A stretch of DNA of 64,000 nt from Murdochiella sp. Marseille-P8839 (GTDB taxonomy: Bacteria > Bacillota > Clostridia > Tissierellales > Peptoniphilaceae): NCBI GenBank assembly GCA_019753405.1, contig JAIKLF010000004.1, positions 177,454 through 241,453 of the forward strand, written 5' to 3'. Of this stretch, positions 24,041-32,750 are shown in pieces (positions within the stretch are counted from its first letter, which is position 1; each line of letters starts with the position of its first letter). The notes under the pieces were generated by a model. The model saw only the letters and a list, made by a program, of their open reading frames with translations. It searched no databases and had not been told where the DNA came from. The position numbers and the translations under genes were made by a program.

Positions 24041-24215
24041 TTCCTTCCTCCTTTTCACTCTTTTCGGTACTTTCACGATGGGATCATCACATTTTTCTCA
24101 ACTCTTTTCGGCAAAATCACGTATCATAAGTATAAGAGAAAAAATCCACGATCACCAGGCGAAGAAAGCCTGTTTCGCTTTCGCTCCGCGCGAGAAATCA
24201 GGGTAAGGAGTACTT

Positions 24216-26297
24216 ATGAAACGAAGCGCTGCATTTGTTTTACGTCATCGTATTGCCGTCCTTGTGTTGTTTGTCATCCTCACGACACTGTCCGCCGTTG
24301 CGGCAACAAAGGTTCCCGTAAACTACGATATGGCAGATTATCTTCCTGCCCATGCGCCGTCTTCCGAGGCGTTGCAGACACTAAAAAAAGAATTTTCCTT
24401 TGTCATGCCGAATGCCCGTGTCTCCTATCCGGTGAATTCGGTGCGCGATGCGCTCGAAATTAAAGCCAAACTGGAAGTGGCCGACTGCATCGATCAGGTG
24501 CTTTGGCTGGATGACATTGCGGACATTCACACGCCGACGGAACAGCTGGATCCGCATACCGTGGAAACCTACCTGAAGGAGGGACGGGCTCTGTTTCAGG
24601 TTTCCGCGGATACCGTTAACGCACGCGATTCTGTGCAGTTTTTGCGTTCGGTCAATGAAGATTGCTGGATTTCCGGTCAGCTGATGGAATTGGCCAGCGC
24701 ACAAAATGCCGTAAATTCCGAAATCCGTTCCATCACGCTGTTCATCGTTCCTATCGTCTTTGCCATTCTACTCATCAGCACCTCTTCCTGGCTGCAACCG
24801 TTGCTATTCTTATTGACCATTGGAGTGAGCGTATTGCTCAACCTCGGCACGAACCTGCTCTTGGGCAGCGTCTCCTTCATCACGCAGGCCGTCGCCGGTG
24901 TCCTGCAACTGGCCGTCTCCATGGATTATGCGATCTTCCTGCTCAATCGCTACAACATGAACCGTGCCGCTGGGATGGACAATGAGGAAGCCATGGCGGC
25001 CGCCATGGTGCGCTCCTCCGTTGCGATTGCTTCTTCCGCTGCCACCACCTTTTTCGGTTTTTTGGCGTTACTCTTCATGCAATTTCGTATTGGCGCCGAC
25101 CTGGGCATCGTAATGGCAAAAGGTATCGTCTTCTCCTTTTTAACCGTGCTTCTCTTCCTTCCGGCGCTCATTCTCGTCCTACAACGTCCGCTGGATCGTT
25201 TGGCCCATCGTCCACTGCTGCCGGATTTTCAACGCGTAGGCAAAATGATCTATCGCCGACGCTATCGCTTTGTCGTGCTGGTAGCCATTATTCTTGTGCC
25301 GGCATTTTTAGCGGCACAGAACAACTCCTTCGTCTATGGCATGGGAAACTTTCCGAAAGGAAGTGCCGCCGAACATGATGTACAGGCCATTGATGCGCAC
25401 TTTGGTCAGCAACAGCAAATCTCTCTTTTAGTGCCGCGAGGTGATTTACAGAAAGAACAACAGCTGCAAGAAAGACTCGAAAAAATTGGGTCGGTTGATA
25501 CCGTCATGTCCTATGTATCCATGGCCGATGCCGCCATCCCTCAGGAAGTAATTTCAAGGAAAGGCCTGGACCTTCTTGTGTCTCCGAACTACAGTCATTT
25601 CATCCTGAATGCAACCATGGCGCGTGAAGGAGATGTCGCCTTCGCTACGGTGGCGGAAATCCGCGATATCGCAAAAGAGCTGTATGGCGATACGATACAA
25701 ATGACGGGTTATCCGGTGGTGACGGACGATATGCGTGCAACGGTGCGCTCCGATAACCTCATCGTTAACGGTCTTGCGGTATTGACCATCGCCCTAACCA
25801 TTGCGGTCGCCTTCCGCTCACTCTTCTTGCCCATTCTTCTGGTCATGACCATTGAAATCGCCATCTGGCTCAACCTTTCCGTTCCCTATTTCACAGGGTC
25901 GCCGTTAAGTTATATCGGCTTTCTCATCATTTCCACCGTACAGCTTGGTTCCACCGTGGATTATGCCATCCTGTATACGGAACATTATTGCGATCATCGT
26001 ACGCGGCTCAATCGCCGTGAAACGCTCGGCTTAGCAGCGCGGGAGACGATCCCCTCGCTGCTTCCTCCCGCAATGATTTTGACCTGCTCCGGACTGGTTC
26101 TCTATCTGACGTCTTCGCTGACCATCGTCAGTGAGCTCGGTGAAGTTCTGGCTCGCGGAGCGTCGCTTTCCCTGCTCATGGTCATCTTCGTTTTGCCGGG
26201 ATTGCTCTTTGTCTTTGATCGTCTTGTTGAACGCACGTCATACGGCCGCCAATTTGTGGCGGATCATCCGAACGCCCTTTCGAAGGAGGAACTATGA
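24216..26297 (+). CDS. MMPL/RND-superfamily transporter
   Basis: 693 residues with two repeats, each of one helix, an extracytoplasmic loop and five helices. Helices are at about 13-31, then 170-325 for the first half, and about 345-362 and 515-675 for the second. Loop motifs such as SMDYAIFLLNRYN and STVDYAILYTEHY place the proton-relay Asp residues in equivalent helices. This is the MMPL branch of the RND family, which exports lipids or hydrophobic compounds. The ribosome site is AAGGAG, and a TATAAG element lies at 24131-24136. The stop overlaps the next start (ATGA), tying it to the YhgE-like secreted protein. Confidence 0.9.
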   Translation: MKRSAAFVLRHRIAVLVLFVILTTLSAVAATKVPVNYDMADYLPAHAPSSEALQTLKKEFSFVMPNARVSYPVNSVRDALEIKAKLEVADCIDQVLWLDDIADIHTPTEQLDPHTVETYLKEGRALFQVSADTVNARDSVQFLRSVNEDCWISGQLMELASAQNAVNSEIRSITLFIVPIVFAILLISTSSWLQPLLFLLTIGVSVLLNLGTNLLLGSVSFITQAVAGVLQLAVSMDYAIFLLNRYNMNRAAGMDNEEAMAAAMVRSSVAIASSAATTFFGFLALLFMQFRIGADLGIVMAKGIVFSFLTVLLFLPALILVLQRPLDRLAHRPLLPDFQRVGKMIYRRRYRFVVLVAIILVPAFLAAQNNSFVYGMGNFPKGSAAEHDVQAIDAHFGQQQQISLLVPRGDLQKEQQLQERLEKIGSVDTVMSYVSMADAAIPQEVISRKGLDLLVSPNYSHFILNATMAREGDVAFATVAEIRDIAKELYGDTIQMTGYPVVTDDMRATVRSDNLIVNGLAVLTIALTIAVAFRSLFLPILLVMTIEIAIWLNLSVPYFTGSPLSYIGFLIISTVQLGSTVDYAILYTEHYCDHRTRLNRRETLGLAARETIPSLLPPAMILTCSGLVLYLTSSLTIVSELGEVLARGASLSLLMVIFVLPGLLFVFDRLVERTSYGRQFVADHPNALSKEEL

Positions 26298-28882
26298 AAC
26301 ATTCCACACGCACACCAAAACGCATTACCAGCCTTCTTCTTGCGGCAGCGTTGCTCGCGATGCCTCTCTCTATCCCGGTTTCTGCAGAGTCCGGATCAAC
26401 GTTTACTGCAGAGGTTTTAGCCGGAAAGCATAAGTCGGAAGTCGTATACGCTTCCCTGCAAAGCAACGGTGCCGTAAAAAACATCTACGTCGTGAACCGT
26501 TTTGAACCCAACGGTGAGCCGATGAAAGATTTCGGCGAGTACAAGGCGGTAAAGGAAATTTCCGTCGAGGGCGACCTGAATTCTGCACAAGCCAACGAAA
26601 ATGTGGTGAAAACGGGAAAAACCGCCTTTTTCTATCAAGGAGAGTTGTCCGGACGAACACTTCCTTGGACCATCGCTCTGCGTTATACGCTGGATGGCCA
26701 ACCGGTTTCTGCTGAGCAATTGGCCGGAAAATCCGGAACTTTCGGCTTGGAATTGACGATTACGCCGGTAAAACATTCATCGAACGGAAACGATGCAAAA
26801 GCGGAGGAAAGTGCCTCCTGGGCCGAACAGCTCATGCTGCAGACATCCATCACGCTTCCGCAGGATGTAGCGGAAAATATTACAGCAGAAGGCGGGACAC
26901 TGGTTCAAGTGGGCGGCGATCGACAAGTCAACTTCGTCGTGCTTCCCGGAAGCGGAGCCAAAACATTTACGCTTCATGCCGAGGTGACGAACTTCCACCT
27001 TCCCGCCATCACCATTGCCGGCGTACCCTTCTCCATGAACATGGATAACCTGACGCTTCCCGACTTTTCCCAAGATCCGGATCTACAAAAGCTGCAGGAC
27101 GGCACAAAAGCGCTGAATGATGCCGGCGCACAGTTATCTTCCGGCCTTTCCACGGCCAATAACGGATATGGCGAACTGGCGCTTGGCTTTGGACGTCTCT
27201 CTTCCGCTTTCAGCACATTAAAAGATTCTTCCGGGGCACTGGCACAAGGCAGCGAGCAATTCTTCGGCGGGCTGCAGACACTGAACGAAAACGGAAACGC
27301 CTTGCGTGAAGGTCTTACGGTGAGCATCGACGGTACGGATGCATTACAGGATGCCATAACCAAGGTAAATGAGGGTTGGCGCAGTTATGTGGACGGCGTC
27401 GGACGCTACGTTGAAGGGACAAAACAAAGCATCGCCGCAGCCACGCCGCTTTCGAACGGAGCAAACGGGTTGTTGGAAGGGGCCACGAAAACACGTGATG
27501 CCTTGACGACCCTCAGTGAAGAAGGCCAAACGCTTTACGGCTATTCCGGACAAATCGAAGAGGCGCTTAAACAATTGAGTGCCGCACTTTCTCAGGGGAA
27601 CGCAAATCCGGCGGATACGCCGCAACTTCCCACTATCGCGGAATTGGAACAGGCAAAAAAGCGTGTCGCCGGATCCGCCCAACAGCTGTCGGAAGCGAAG
27701 GAGGCCGTGGATACGGTTTATGCCGCCTTTGGTGAGCAAATTGCCGCACTGGAGAATATGTCGCAACCCACGGCGGAACAGATCGTACAGGAAGCAGGCT
27801 TATCGGCTGAAGCCTTGGCCAATCCCGATGTACAAAAGTTGCTCGCCTATCAGGGCGAAAAGGCTGCACAACAGTTGGCCGTCCAGCGCGAAGCGCTTCA
27901 TGCACTTTATGATACGGCCGGTCCCGCAGGACAGGCGCCTTTGCTGCAACTGAAGACAGCGATGACCGAAACCGCAAATCAGGCAAACGAGATGGAAGCC
28001 GGCATGACCGGAGCCATTGAAAACCTGCAAAAACTTGTGGGCGCCATGGATGCGATTCAAGAAGGTCAAATGCCGCTCGTCGAGGGTGTACAAAAACTGA
28101 ATGCGCAATACGACGCGTTTCACAAAGGCTTGGAACAGTACACGAAGGGCGTGCAGACGCTAAGTCAAGGTTTTGGCGAAAAGAAAGAAAATGAAAAGAA
28201 AAAACCGGAAAAGGATAAACCGCAAGATCCGAAAAAAGCAACCTTCTATGATGGTGTTCAAGGCCTTGCCAACGGCCTCACACAATGGAAAGAAGGCAGT
28301 TCCGCTCTCCTCATCGGCGGTGACCGCTTAGTGGCTCCCGAAACAACCAACGCGCTGTTGAACGGACAGGAACAGGTCGCCTCGGGTGTTACACGGATTA
28401 CGGGAGGACTTGGGGAGCTGTTGGGCGGCATGAAGGCGTATACGAACGGCGTCGATCAATTGGCGCAAAACGGCGGCACCTTGAAGAACGGCCTTTCCAA
28501 CTATTTGGCCGGGGTGGGTAAAGCCTCGGACGGCATGGTGCAATGGCAGGAGGGCTTTTCTCGATTCGGAGACGGCTTGGCCTCCGCCGCAGATGGCGCA
28601 CGACAGCTGGCGGATGGAACGGCACAATTCGCCGCGCAAACCGGCAATATGAATGAAAAGATCGATGAAAAAGTTCAATCGCTTATGGACGAAGTGAAGC
28701 CGAAGAAGGAGGATATGACTTCCTTTGCCGATGCACGAAACGGAAAGATTGCTCAGGTGCAATTCGTCCTCATGACCGAAGAAATCCGCCTACCGGAAGA
28801 GACAAAAAAAGAAGCTCCGGTTGAAGAAAAGACGAGCTTCTTTGATCGTTTGCGTAATCTGTTTTCCCCGAAAAAAGACTAA
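26294..28882 (+). CDS. Secreted YhgE/Pip-like repeat protein without membrane domain
   Basis: 862 residues. A Sec signal peptide (about 1-31, ending PVSAES) is followed by a beta-rich domain (about 35-260) with NIYVVNRF and a long helical region. The latter holds repeats of the YhgE/Pip heptad type, such as LQDGTKALNDAGAQLSSGL, LKNGLSNYLAGVGKASDGM and AADGARQLADGTAQFA. Unlike classical YhgE/Pip phage-infection proteins it has no C-terminal membrane helices, ending in SFFDRLRNLFSPKKD. Translation is coupled to the MMPL pump by an ATGA overlap, so it is probably an extracellular partner. A rod-like shape is predicted from the repeats. Confidence 0.75.
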   Translation: MKHSTRTPKRITSLLLAAALLAMPLSIPVSAESGSTFTAEVLAGKHKSEVVYASLQSNGAVKNIYVVNRFEPNGEPMKDFGEYKAVKEISVEGDLNSAQANENVVKTGKTAFFYQGELSGRTLPWTIALRYTLDGQPVSAEQLAGKSGTFGLELTITPVKHSSNGNDAKAEESASWAEQLMLQTSITLPQDVAENITAEGGTLVQVGGDRQVNFVVLPGSGAKTFTLHAEVTNFHLPAITIAGVPFSMNMDNLTLPDFSQDPDLQKLQDGTKALNDAGAQLSSGLSTANNGYGELALGFGRLSSAFSTLKDSSGALAQGSEQFFGGLQTLNENGNALREGLTVSIDGTDALQDAITKVNEGWRSYVDGVGRYVEGTKQSIAAATPLSNGANGLLEGATKTRDALTTLSEEGQTLYGYSGQIEEALKQLSAALSQGNANPADTPQLPTIAELEQAKKRVAGSAQQLSEAKEAVDTVYAAFGEQIAALENMSQPTAEQIVQEAGLSAEALANPDVQKLLAYQGEKAAQQLAVQREALHALYDTAGPAGQAPLLQLKTAMTETANQANEMEAGMTGAIENLQKLVGAMDAIQEGQMPLVEGVQKLNAQYDAFHKGLEQYTKGVQTLSQGFGEKKENEKKKPEKDKPQDPKKATFYDGVQGLANGLTQWKEGSSALLIGGDRLVAPETTNALLNGQEQVASGVTRITGGLGELLGGMKAYTNGVDQLAQNGGTLKNGLSNYLAGVGKASDGMVQWQEGFSRFGDGLASAADGARQLADGTAQFAAQTGNMNEKIDEKVQSLMDEVKPKKEDMTSFADARNGKIAQVQFVLMTEEIRLPEETKKEAPVEEKTSFFDRLRNLFSPKKD

Positions 28883-28905
28883 AACGGACAACGGGAACTT
28901 TTCCG

Positions 28906-29658
28906 CTACATGCGGTCTCTCCCGTTTGTCTCCAACCATTGCGCGGTCATACCGGCACTGAGTATGGCTGCCGTCTCTGCACGGAGAATGCGCGGTCCCA
29001 GACTGGCAAAGGCCAATCCCGAATCGGCAAAACGGGCAAATTCATCGGGAGAAAATCCCCCTTCGGGTCCCACCACCAACACAATCGTTCGTCCCGGCGC
29101 CACCTGCTTAAGCACCTCGCTTAACGGTGGCGCTTTTTCTTCCTGCCGTTCCGCAAGCACGATGCCGTACTGATCTGGTGATTCACGCAAGAGCGTCAGC
29201 AAAGCGTCCAGCGTAAGCGTTTCCTGTAGAGACGGAATCCGATGGCGTTCGCACTGTTCCGCAGCTTCCTGCAAAATACGCCGCCAACGAACAAGACGAT
29301 TCGGCGTGGGCTCCGCTTCGTTCACGCGATCCGTTACCAGCGGCTGAATCGCTGTAACGCCAAGTTCGGTTGCTTTTTGAAGCAGCCATTCCCACTTCTC
29401 TTTCTTTATCCGTGCCGGAGCAAGAATTAGGGGGCTGTCAAGTTCACGTTTTTCCTTCAGGACGGCAACGCACTCCGCGCCGATGGCTTTCCTACTGACC
29501 GTAAGACGCCCGAGAAACGCCTTGCCTTCCGTGTCTACAAGACGCACCGACTCACCGCCACGTACACGTAGCACCTGACGAAGTTGCCTTTCGGTTTCGG
29601 CAGGAAAAGTCACTTGCTGCCCGACAGTGAGTCGTTCGGAAAGAAAAAACTGCTGCAT
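28906..29658 (-). CDS. rsmE: 16S rRNA m3U1498 methyltransferase
   Basis: 250 residues. RsmE methylates N3 of U1498 in 16S rRNA. An N-terminal PUA-like domain (about 1-70, LRQVLRVRGGESVRLVD) precedes the SPOUT knot with KEKWEWLLQKATELGV, LVVGPEGGFSPDE and SLGPRILRAETA, which form the SAM-binding trefoil knot. It lies 8 bp after the DtxR-type regulator and is probably co-transcribed with it. Confidence 0.95.
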   Translation of the reverse strand: MQQFFLSERLTVGQQVTFPAETERQLRQVLRVRGGESVRLVDTEGKAFLGRLTVSRKAIGAECVAVLKEKRELDSPLILAPARIKKEKWEWLLQKATELGVTAIQPLVTDRVNEAEPTPNRLVRWRRILQEAAEQCERHRIPSLQETLTLDALLTLLRESPDQYGIVLAERQEEKAPPLSEVLKQVAPGRTIVLVVGPEGGFSPDEFARFADSGLAFASLGPRILRAETAAILSAGMTAQWLETNGRDRM

Positions 29659-29666
29659 GGTATTGC

Positions 29667-30044
29667 CTACTCTCGAATGTTCTTATCGAAATAGGTCCGA
29701 AGGCAGGCAAATGTTTCTGCAGAAATGGCGTGTTCCACCTTGCAGGCATCATTCTCCGCTACTTCCGGAGAAACTCCGACATGCAAAAACCAATCCCTCA
29801 GTGTGCGATGTCGCAGATCAATCTCTTCCCCGATGGCCCTTCCGGAGGAAGAAAGCAGAAGTGAGCCGTCTTCTTCCATGGTCACGCGGCCTTCCTGTTC
29901 CAATTTTTTGATGGCGTTGCTGACCGATGCGCGGCTCAATTCAAGGTGATTGGCGACATCGATGGAACGCACGACGCCAAGGTCTCGTTCAAGCACAACA
30001 ATGGCTTCGAGATAATTTTCTTCTGAATCATGAATATTATGCAT
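29667..30044 (-). CDS. DtxR-family metal-dependent regulator, iron-type metal site
   Basis: 125 residues: winged helix (about 5-65, ELSRASVSNAIKKLEQEGRV) and dimerisation domain (about 66-125), no SH3/FeoA domain. The primary metal site is NDACKVEHAIS: Cys101, Glu104 and His105 line up with Cys102, Glu105 and His106 of DtxR, while MntR has Glu in place of the Cys. His79 fits the ancillary site. This points to Fe(II) sensing, although the first-site Met10 of DtxR is Asn here. The start has AGGAGGAG before it. Possible targets include the TTAG...CTAA palindrome at 2163-2182. Confidence 0.88.
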   Translation of the reverse strand: MHNIHDSEENYLEAIVVLERDLGVVRSIDVANHLELSRASVSNAIKKLEQEGRVTMEEDGSLLLSSSGRAIGEEIDLRHRTLRDWFLHVGVSPEVAENDACKVEHAISAETFACLRTYFDKNIRE

Positions 30045-30160
30045 AGCTCCTCCTGAAAACGAAAGCGCACAGGCTTCCGCGTTTTATCTCTTTTCTTAAA
30101 CTTACCCTAACCCGGCCATTCCTCACGAAAATTCATTTTCACTTTCTTTATCGCTTATTA

Positions 30161-30187
30161 TTATCACTCTTTCTTAATGAGTGCTAA
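30161..30187. promoter_or_regulatory. CIRCE element before hsp20 (HrcA operator)
   Basis: TTATCACTC, nine bases, GAGTGCTAA. One base of the left arm departs from the TTAGCACTC consensus. It lies just upstream of the hsp20 -35 box. Confidence 0.85.
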
Positions 30188-30193
30188 TTTTTC

Positions 30194-30221
30194 TTGACAT
30201 TAAGGTCAGAGATGGTATAAT
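30194..30221 (+). promoter_or_regulatory. hsp20 promoter
   Basis: Perfect TTGACA (30194-30199), 16-bp spacer, perfect TATAAT (30216-30221), about 70 bp before the start codon. Confidence 0.85.
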
Positions 30222-30289
30222 AAAGACAAGTTGAGAATCATTCAACGAACAAGTGTATATCGCTCCCCCGTGGGAGGAAAGGAGACCAT

Positions 30290-30718
30290 ATGAAAATCGT
30301 ACCGTATAGAAGAACATTAGCTCCGAGCTTTGCCGTCATGAACGACATGATTGATGATTTTTTCAAGAGTGGTTTAGATAATGCCATTTACGATTCGTTC
30401 AAAGTGGATGTTGAAAAAGAAGCGGACAAATACGTCGTGACCGCGGATCTTCCCGGCATGACCAAAGAAAACGTGGATGTCGAAGTGGAAGATGGCGTTC
30501 TGACTATTTCCGTTCATCAGGAAGAAGAAACCGAGGAAAGCGATAAGGAGAAAAATTATCTGCATCGCGAACGTCGTATGACCAACAGCTCACGTCGTAT
30601 CCGTCTTGGCGATATCAACGAAGAGGCGATTCACGCCGGCTTGGAAAATGGCGTGCTGCGCGTGGAACTGCCTTTTGCGCAGGAAGTGACCAAAAAGAAG
30701 TCCATCACGATTCAATAA
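30290..30718 (+). CDS. Hsp20/alpha-crystallin small heat-shock protein
   Basis: 142 residues. An ATP-independent holdase that keeps unfolding proteins soluble. The alpha-crystallin domain (about 38-135) has YVVTADLPGMTKENVDVEVEDGVLTI and ends with ALENGVLRVELP-type AGLENGVLRVELPF; the C-terminus carries KKSITIQ, the IxI-like tail for oligomers. Start 30290 follows GGAAAGGAG. A CIRCE element upstream places it under HrcA, like the hrcA-dnaK operon 10 kb away. It ends at a bidirectional terminator. Confidence 0.95.
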   Translation: MKIVPYRRTLAPSFAVMNDMIDDFFKSGLDNAIYDSFKVDVEKEADKYVVTADLPGMTKENVDVEVEDGVLTISVHQEEETEESDKEKNYLHRERRMTNSSRRIRLGDINEEAIHAGLENGVLRVELPFAQEVTKKKSITIQ

Positions 30719-30760
30719 TATTTTCATCTTTCCGGATGAAGGGAAGATAATCGAAAGTAA

Positions 30761-30796
30761 AACGGAAGTCCGAAACATTTCGGACTTCCGTTTTTT
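30761..30796. terminator. Bidirectional terminator between hsp20 and thiT
   Basis: 15-bp perfect arms (30761-30775 and 30778-30792) followed by T6 on the plus strand and a matching A-rich flank on the other side. It sits between convergent genes. Confidence 0.85.
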
Positions 30797-30818
30797 GCGA
30801 TACTTCAACGTCACGCCT

Positions 30819-31427
30819 TCAGACGCGATGCATGCGCTTACGCAACGGTTGCCAGGCCAGGGCGAGTACAACCAGACAAATAAGAAAATCTACGCCCAGG
30901 AAGGCAGCATTGTACTGCAGGCTATACATAAACCCGGCGCCCATATTGGTTAGCGTAAACGCCTCGCCAAGCGAGGCACCGGCTTTGGTAAAGTCGATGG
31001 TGGAATAAAAAACACATCCGGACAGCACGTGCATAGCCAAGCGCAACGCCACAGCGAGAATCAGCGACGGCAAATGCGAAAAGAAACTGTCCCCGTCTGA
31101 AGCGCGTTGTAAGCCGGCAAAGCCCAACATCATGTATGCCAGCGGATAATCCAACAGTACCTGCAATGGATGTACGGTATAGCCACCTAAAAGGTAATCC
31201 ACCAAGCCATAGACAAGACCGACCAAAAGTCCTTTTTGCCATCCCCAACGAATTGCAAAAAACAGGACCGGCGCCATCGAGGCCAAGGTTACGCTTCCGC
31301 CCATCGGCATCTCGAACAGCTTAATAAAAGACAAAATCTTCGCCAAAGCAATCATAACGCCGGCTTCCGCCACCATGCGGGTGGAGAAGCTGTTTTTGCT
31401 CGGCATGTTCAACGTTTGTTCCGACAT
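30819..31427 (-). CDS. thiT: Energy-coupled thiamine transporter ThiT
   Basis: 202 residues and six predicted helices, the S-component that binds thiamine for the ECF transporter. Family features are the helix SFIKLFEMPMGGSVTLASMAPVLFFAIRWG, then GLVYGLVDYLLGG and the tail with QYNAAFLGVDFLICL. Start 31427 has AAAGGAGG upstream. It follows a TPP riboswitch with its own terminator, so thiamine should shut it off. The shared ECF ATPases and EcfT are elsewhere. Confidence 0.92.
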   Translation of the reverse strand: MSEQTLNMPSKNSFSTRMVAEAGVMIALAKILSFIKLFEMPMGGSVTLASMAPVLFFAIRWGWQKGLLVGLVYGLVDYLLGGYTVHPLQVLLDYPLAYMMLGFAGLQRASDGDSFFSHLPSLILAVALRLAMHVLSGCVFYSTIDFTKAGASLGEAFTLTNMGAGFMYSLQYNAAFLGVDFLICLVVLALAWQPLRKRMHRV

Positions 31428-31513
31428 ATTTCCTCCTTTGGTTCTTCGGTTGCGGACGCTTTTCACCGGTTTGACAAAAAGACGCGGAAACCGAATGCAG
31501 ACATTCAATATCG

Positions 31514-31545
31514 GGAAAAGAAAAACGCCGCAGAGCGGCGTTACG
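31514..31545 (-). terminator. Intrinsic terminator of the TPP riboswitch
   Basis: AACGCCGC/GCGGCGTT stem (31524-31531, 31535-31542) with a 3-nt loop, then TTTTTCTTTT on the minus strand. GAATTC repeats just upstream could form the competing antiterminator. Confidence 0.85.
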
Positions 31546-31567
31546 GAATTCCTGTTGAATTCTCTCG

Positions 31568-31641
31568 AACTTCCCTCCGCTATCATTACATAGATCAGGT
31601 TCAGGGTTGGTTTGCACCTCTCAGCCGTAGCACCCCCAGTC
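31568..31641 (-). promoter_or_regulatory. TPP (thiamine pyrophosphate) riboswitch
   Basis: The minus strand contains the THI-element blocks: GGGGGTGC near the 5' side, CTGAGAGG, ACCCTGAACCTGATCT, and AATGATAGCGGAGGGAA at the 3' side. These are the pyrimidine- and pyrophosphate-sensing helices of the class. Next comes a strong terminator, so ligand binding most likely causes early termination before thiT. Confidence 0.95.
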
Positions 31642-31658
31642 GATATTGAATTGTTTCT

Positions 31659-31687
31659 ATTCTATCGGTGTTTTGTCGATTCTGCAA
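31659..31687 (-). promoter_or_regulatory. Promoter of the TPP riboswitch-thiT unit
   Basis: TTGCAG (31682-31687), 17-bp spacer, TAGAAT (31659-31664) on the minus strand, about 18 bp before the riboswitch. Confidence 0.5.
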
Positions 31688-31706
31688 GTCGACGAAATCG
31701 CTGCGA

Positions 31707-32750
31707 TTATTTTCCCTTCTTGCCGAACGCAAGTTTAAGATCACCCGAGGAAATCCATCCCCAGCTGCATAAGATACGATAAACCGCATACGAAAGCACC
31801 GCCGGCGCTAAAAAGTGCATCACGCCCATCTGCAATAGAACGGATGGGGAGTGTCCCATGACGTCCAGCATCGCAAACTGTCCGACCAGTCCACTTGTGC
31901 CCATTCCAGCACCGGATGCGTTGGAGGTCATCCCCAATACCGCGGTAGAAATAGGCCCGAGAATAGCCGAGGAAACGATGGCCGGAAGCCAAACTACCGG
32001 CTTTTTGATGATGTTGGGCATTTGCAGCATAGATGTGCCGATTCCCTGCGCCAGACTGCCGCCAAAACCGTTATCGCGATACGAAATGACCGCAAAGCCG
32101 ATCATATTACAACAGCATCCCACCGTTGCCGCACCGGCGGCAAGACCAGAAAGGCCGAGAGAAATGGATAATGCCGCACTGGAAATGGGCAAGGTCAGAA
32201 TCATCCCCATAAGCACGCTGAGAACAATTCCCATCGGGATGGGCTGCAATTGTGTGGCGCGGTTGATAAGATCGCCCAAGCCGTTCATCATGTCCGAAAT
32301 ATATGGAGCTAAAAAGAAGCCGGCAAGGCCCCCGGTCACAATGGTCACAAACGGGACGAGCACAATATCAACCGGTGTTTTCCCCGCCACGCGACGGCCG
32401 ACCTCCACGCCGGCAAGCGCAGCAACAAAAGCCCCTACAGGTTCCCCGATGCCGATGGTGGCTACACCCGCCGCATCAATAGCAATACTGCCGGCGCCGA
32501 GCGCACCCAATACCACCGCAGAAAGAACGACAAGAGCCGGCGCGTCAAGTACAGCCGCAATGCCGACGCCGATCGCCGGTCCCATGAGTTTCTGGGCGAC
32601 CGTCCCCATCGTGATCAACAGCGGAATATGGGCCAACGTGCCGATCTGTTTGATAATTAATCCGATAAGTAATGAAGAAAACAACCCCCAAGCCATGCCG
32701 TTTAATACGGTTGTCCAATAGTCACGAATGGGATGCGCTGTATTTTTCAC
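31707..32750 (-). CDS. PfoR-like PTS_EIIC_2 membrane protein
   Basis: 347 residues with about nine to ten membrane helices rich in Gly and Ala (GAGSIAIDAAGVATIGIGEPVGAFVAAL). This is the PTS_EIIC_2 family, including the Clostridium perfringens PfoR protein. Members look like phosphotransferase EIIC permeases but lack the linked EIIA/EIIB domains, and no EII partner is found here. The substrate is unknown. The start overlaps the mtaB stop (ATGA), putting it at the end of the dnaJ-prmA-mtaB string, an odd setting for a permease. Confidence 0.8.
   Translation of the reverse strand: MKNTAHPIRDYWTTVLNGMAWGLFSSLLIGLIIKQIGTLAHIPLLITMGTVAQKLMGPAIGVGIAAVLDAPALVVLSAVVLGALGAGSIAIDAAGVATIGIGEPVGAFVAALAGVEVGRRVAGKTPVDIVLVPFVTIVTGGLAGFFLAPYISDMMNGLGDLINRATQLQPIPMGIVLSVLMGMILTLPISSAALSISLGLSGLAAGAATVGCCCNMIGFAVISYRDNGFGGSLAQGIGTSMLQMPNIIKKPVVWLPAIVSSAILGPISTAVLGMTSNASGAGMGTSGLVGQFAMLDVMGHSPSVLLQMGVMHFLAPAVLSYAVYRILCSWGWISSGDLKLAFGKKGK

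Noticed and set aside
28885..28935. Imperfect GGACAACGGGA/TCCCGTTTGTC repeat at the end of the YhgE-like gene
   Set aside because: Mostly inside the rsmE coding region, with a bulge and no T-run.
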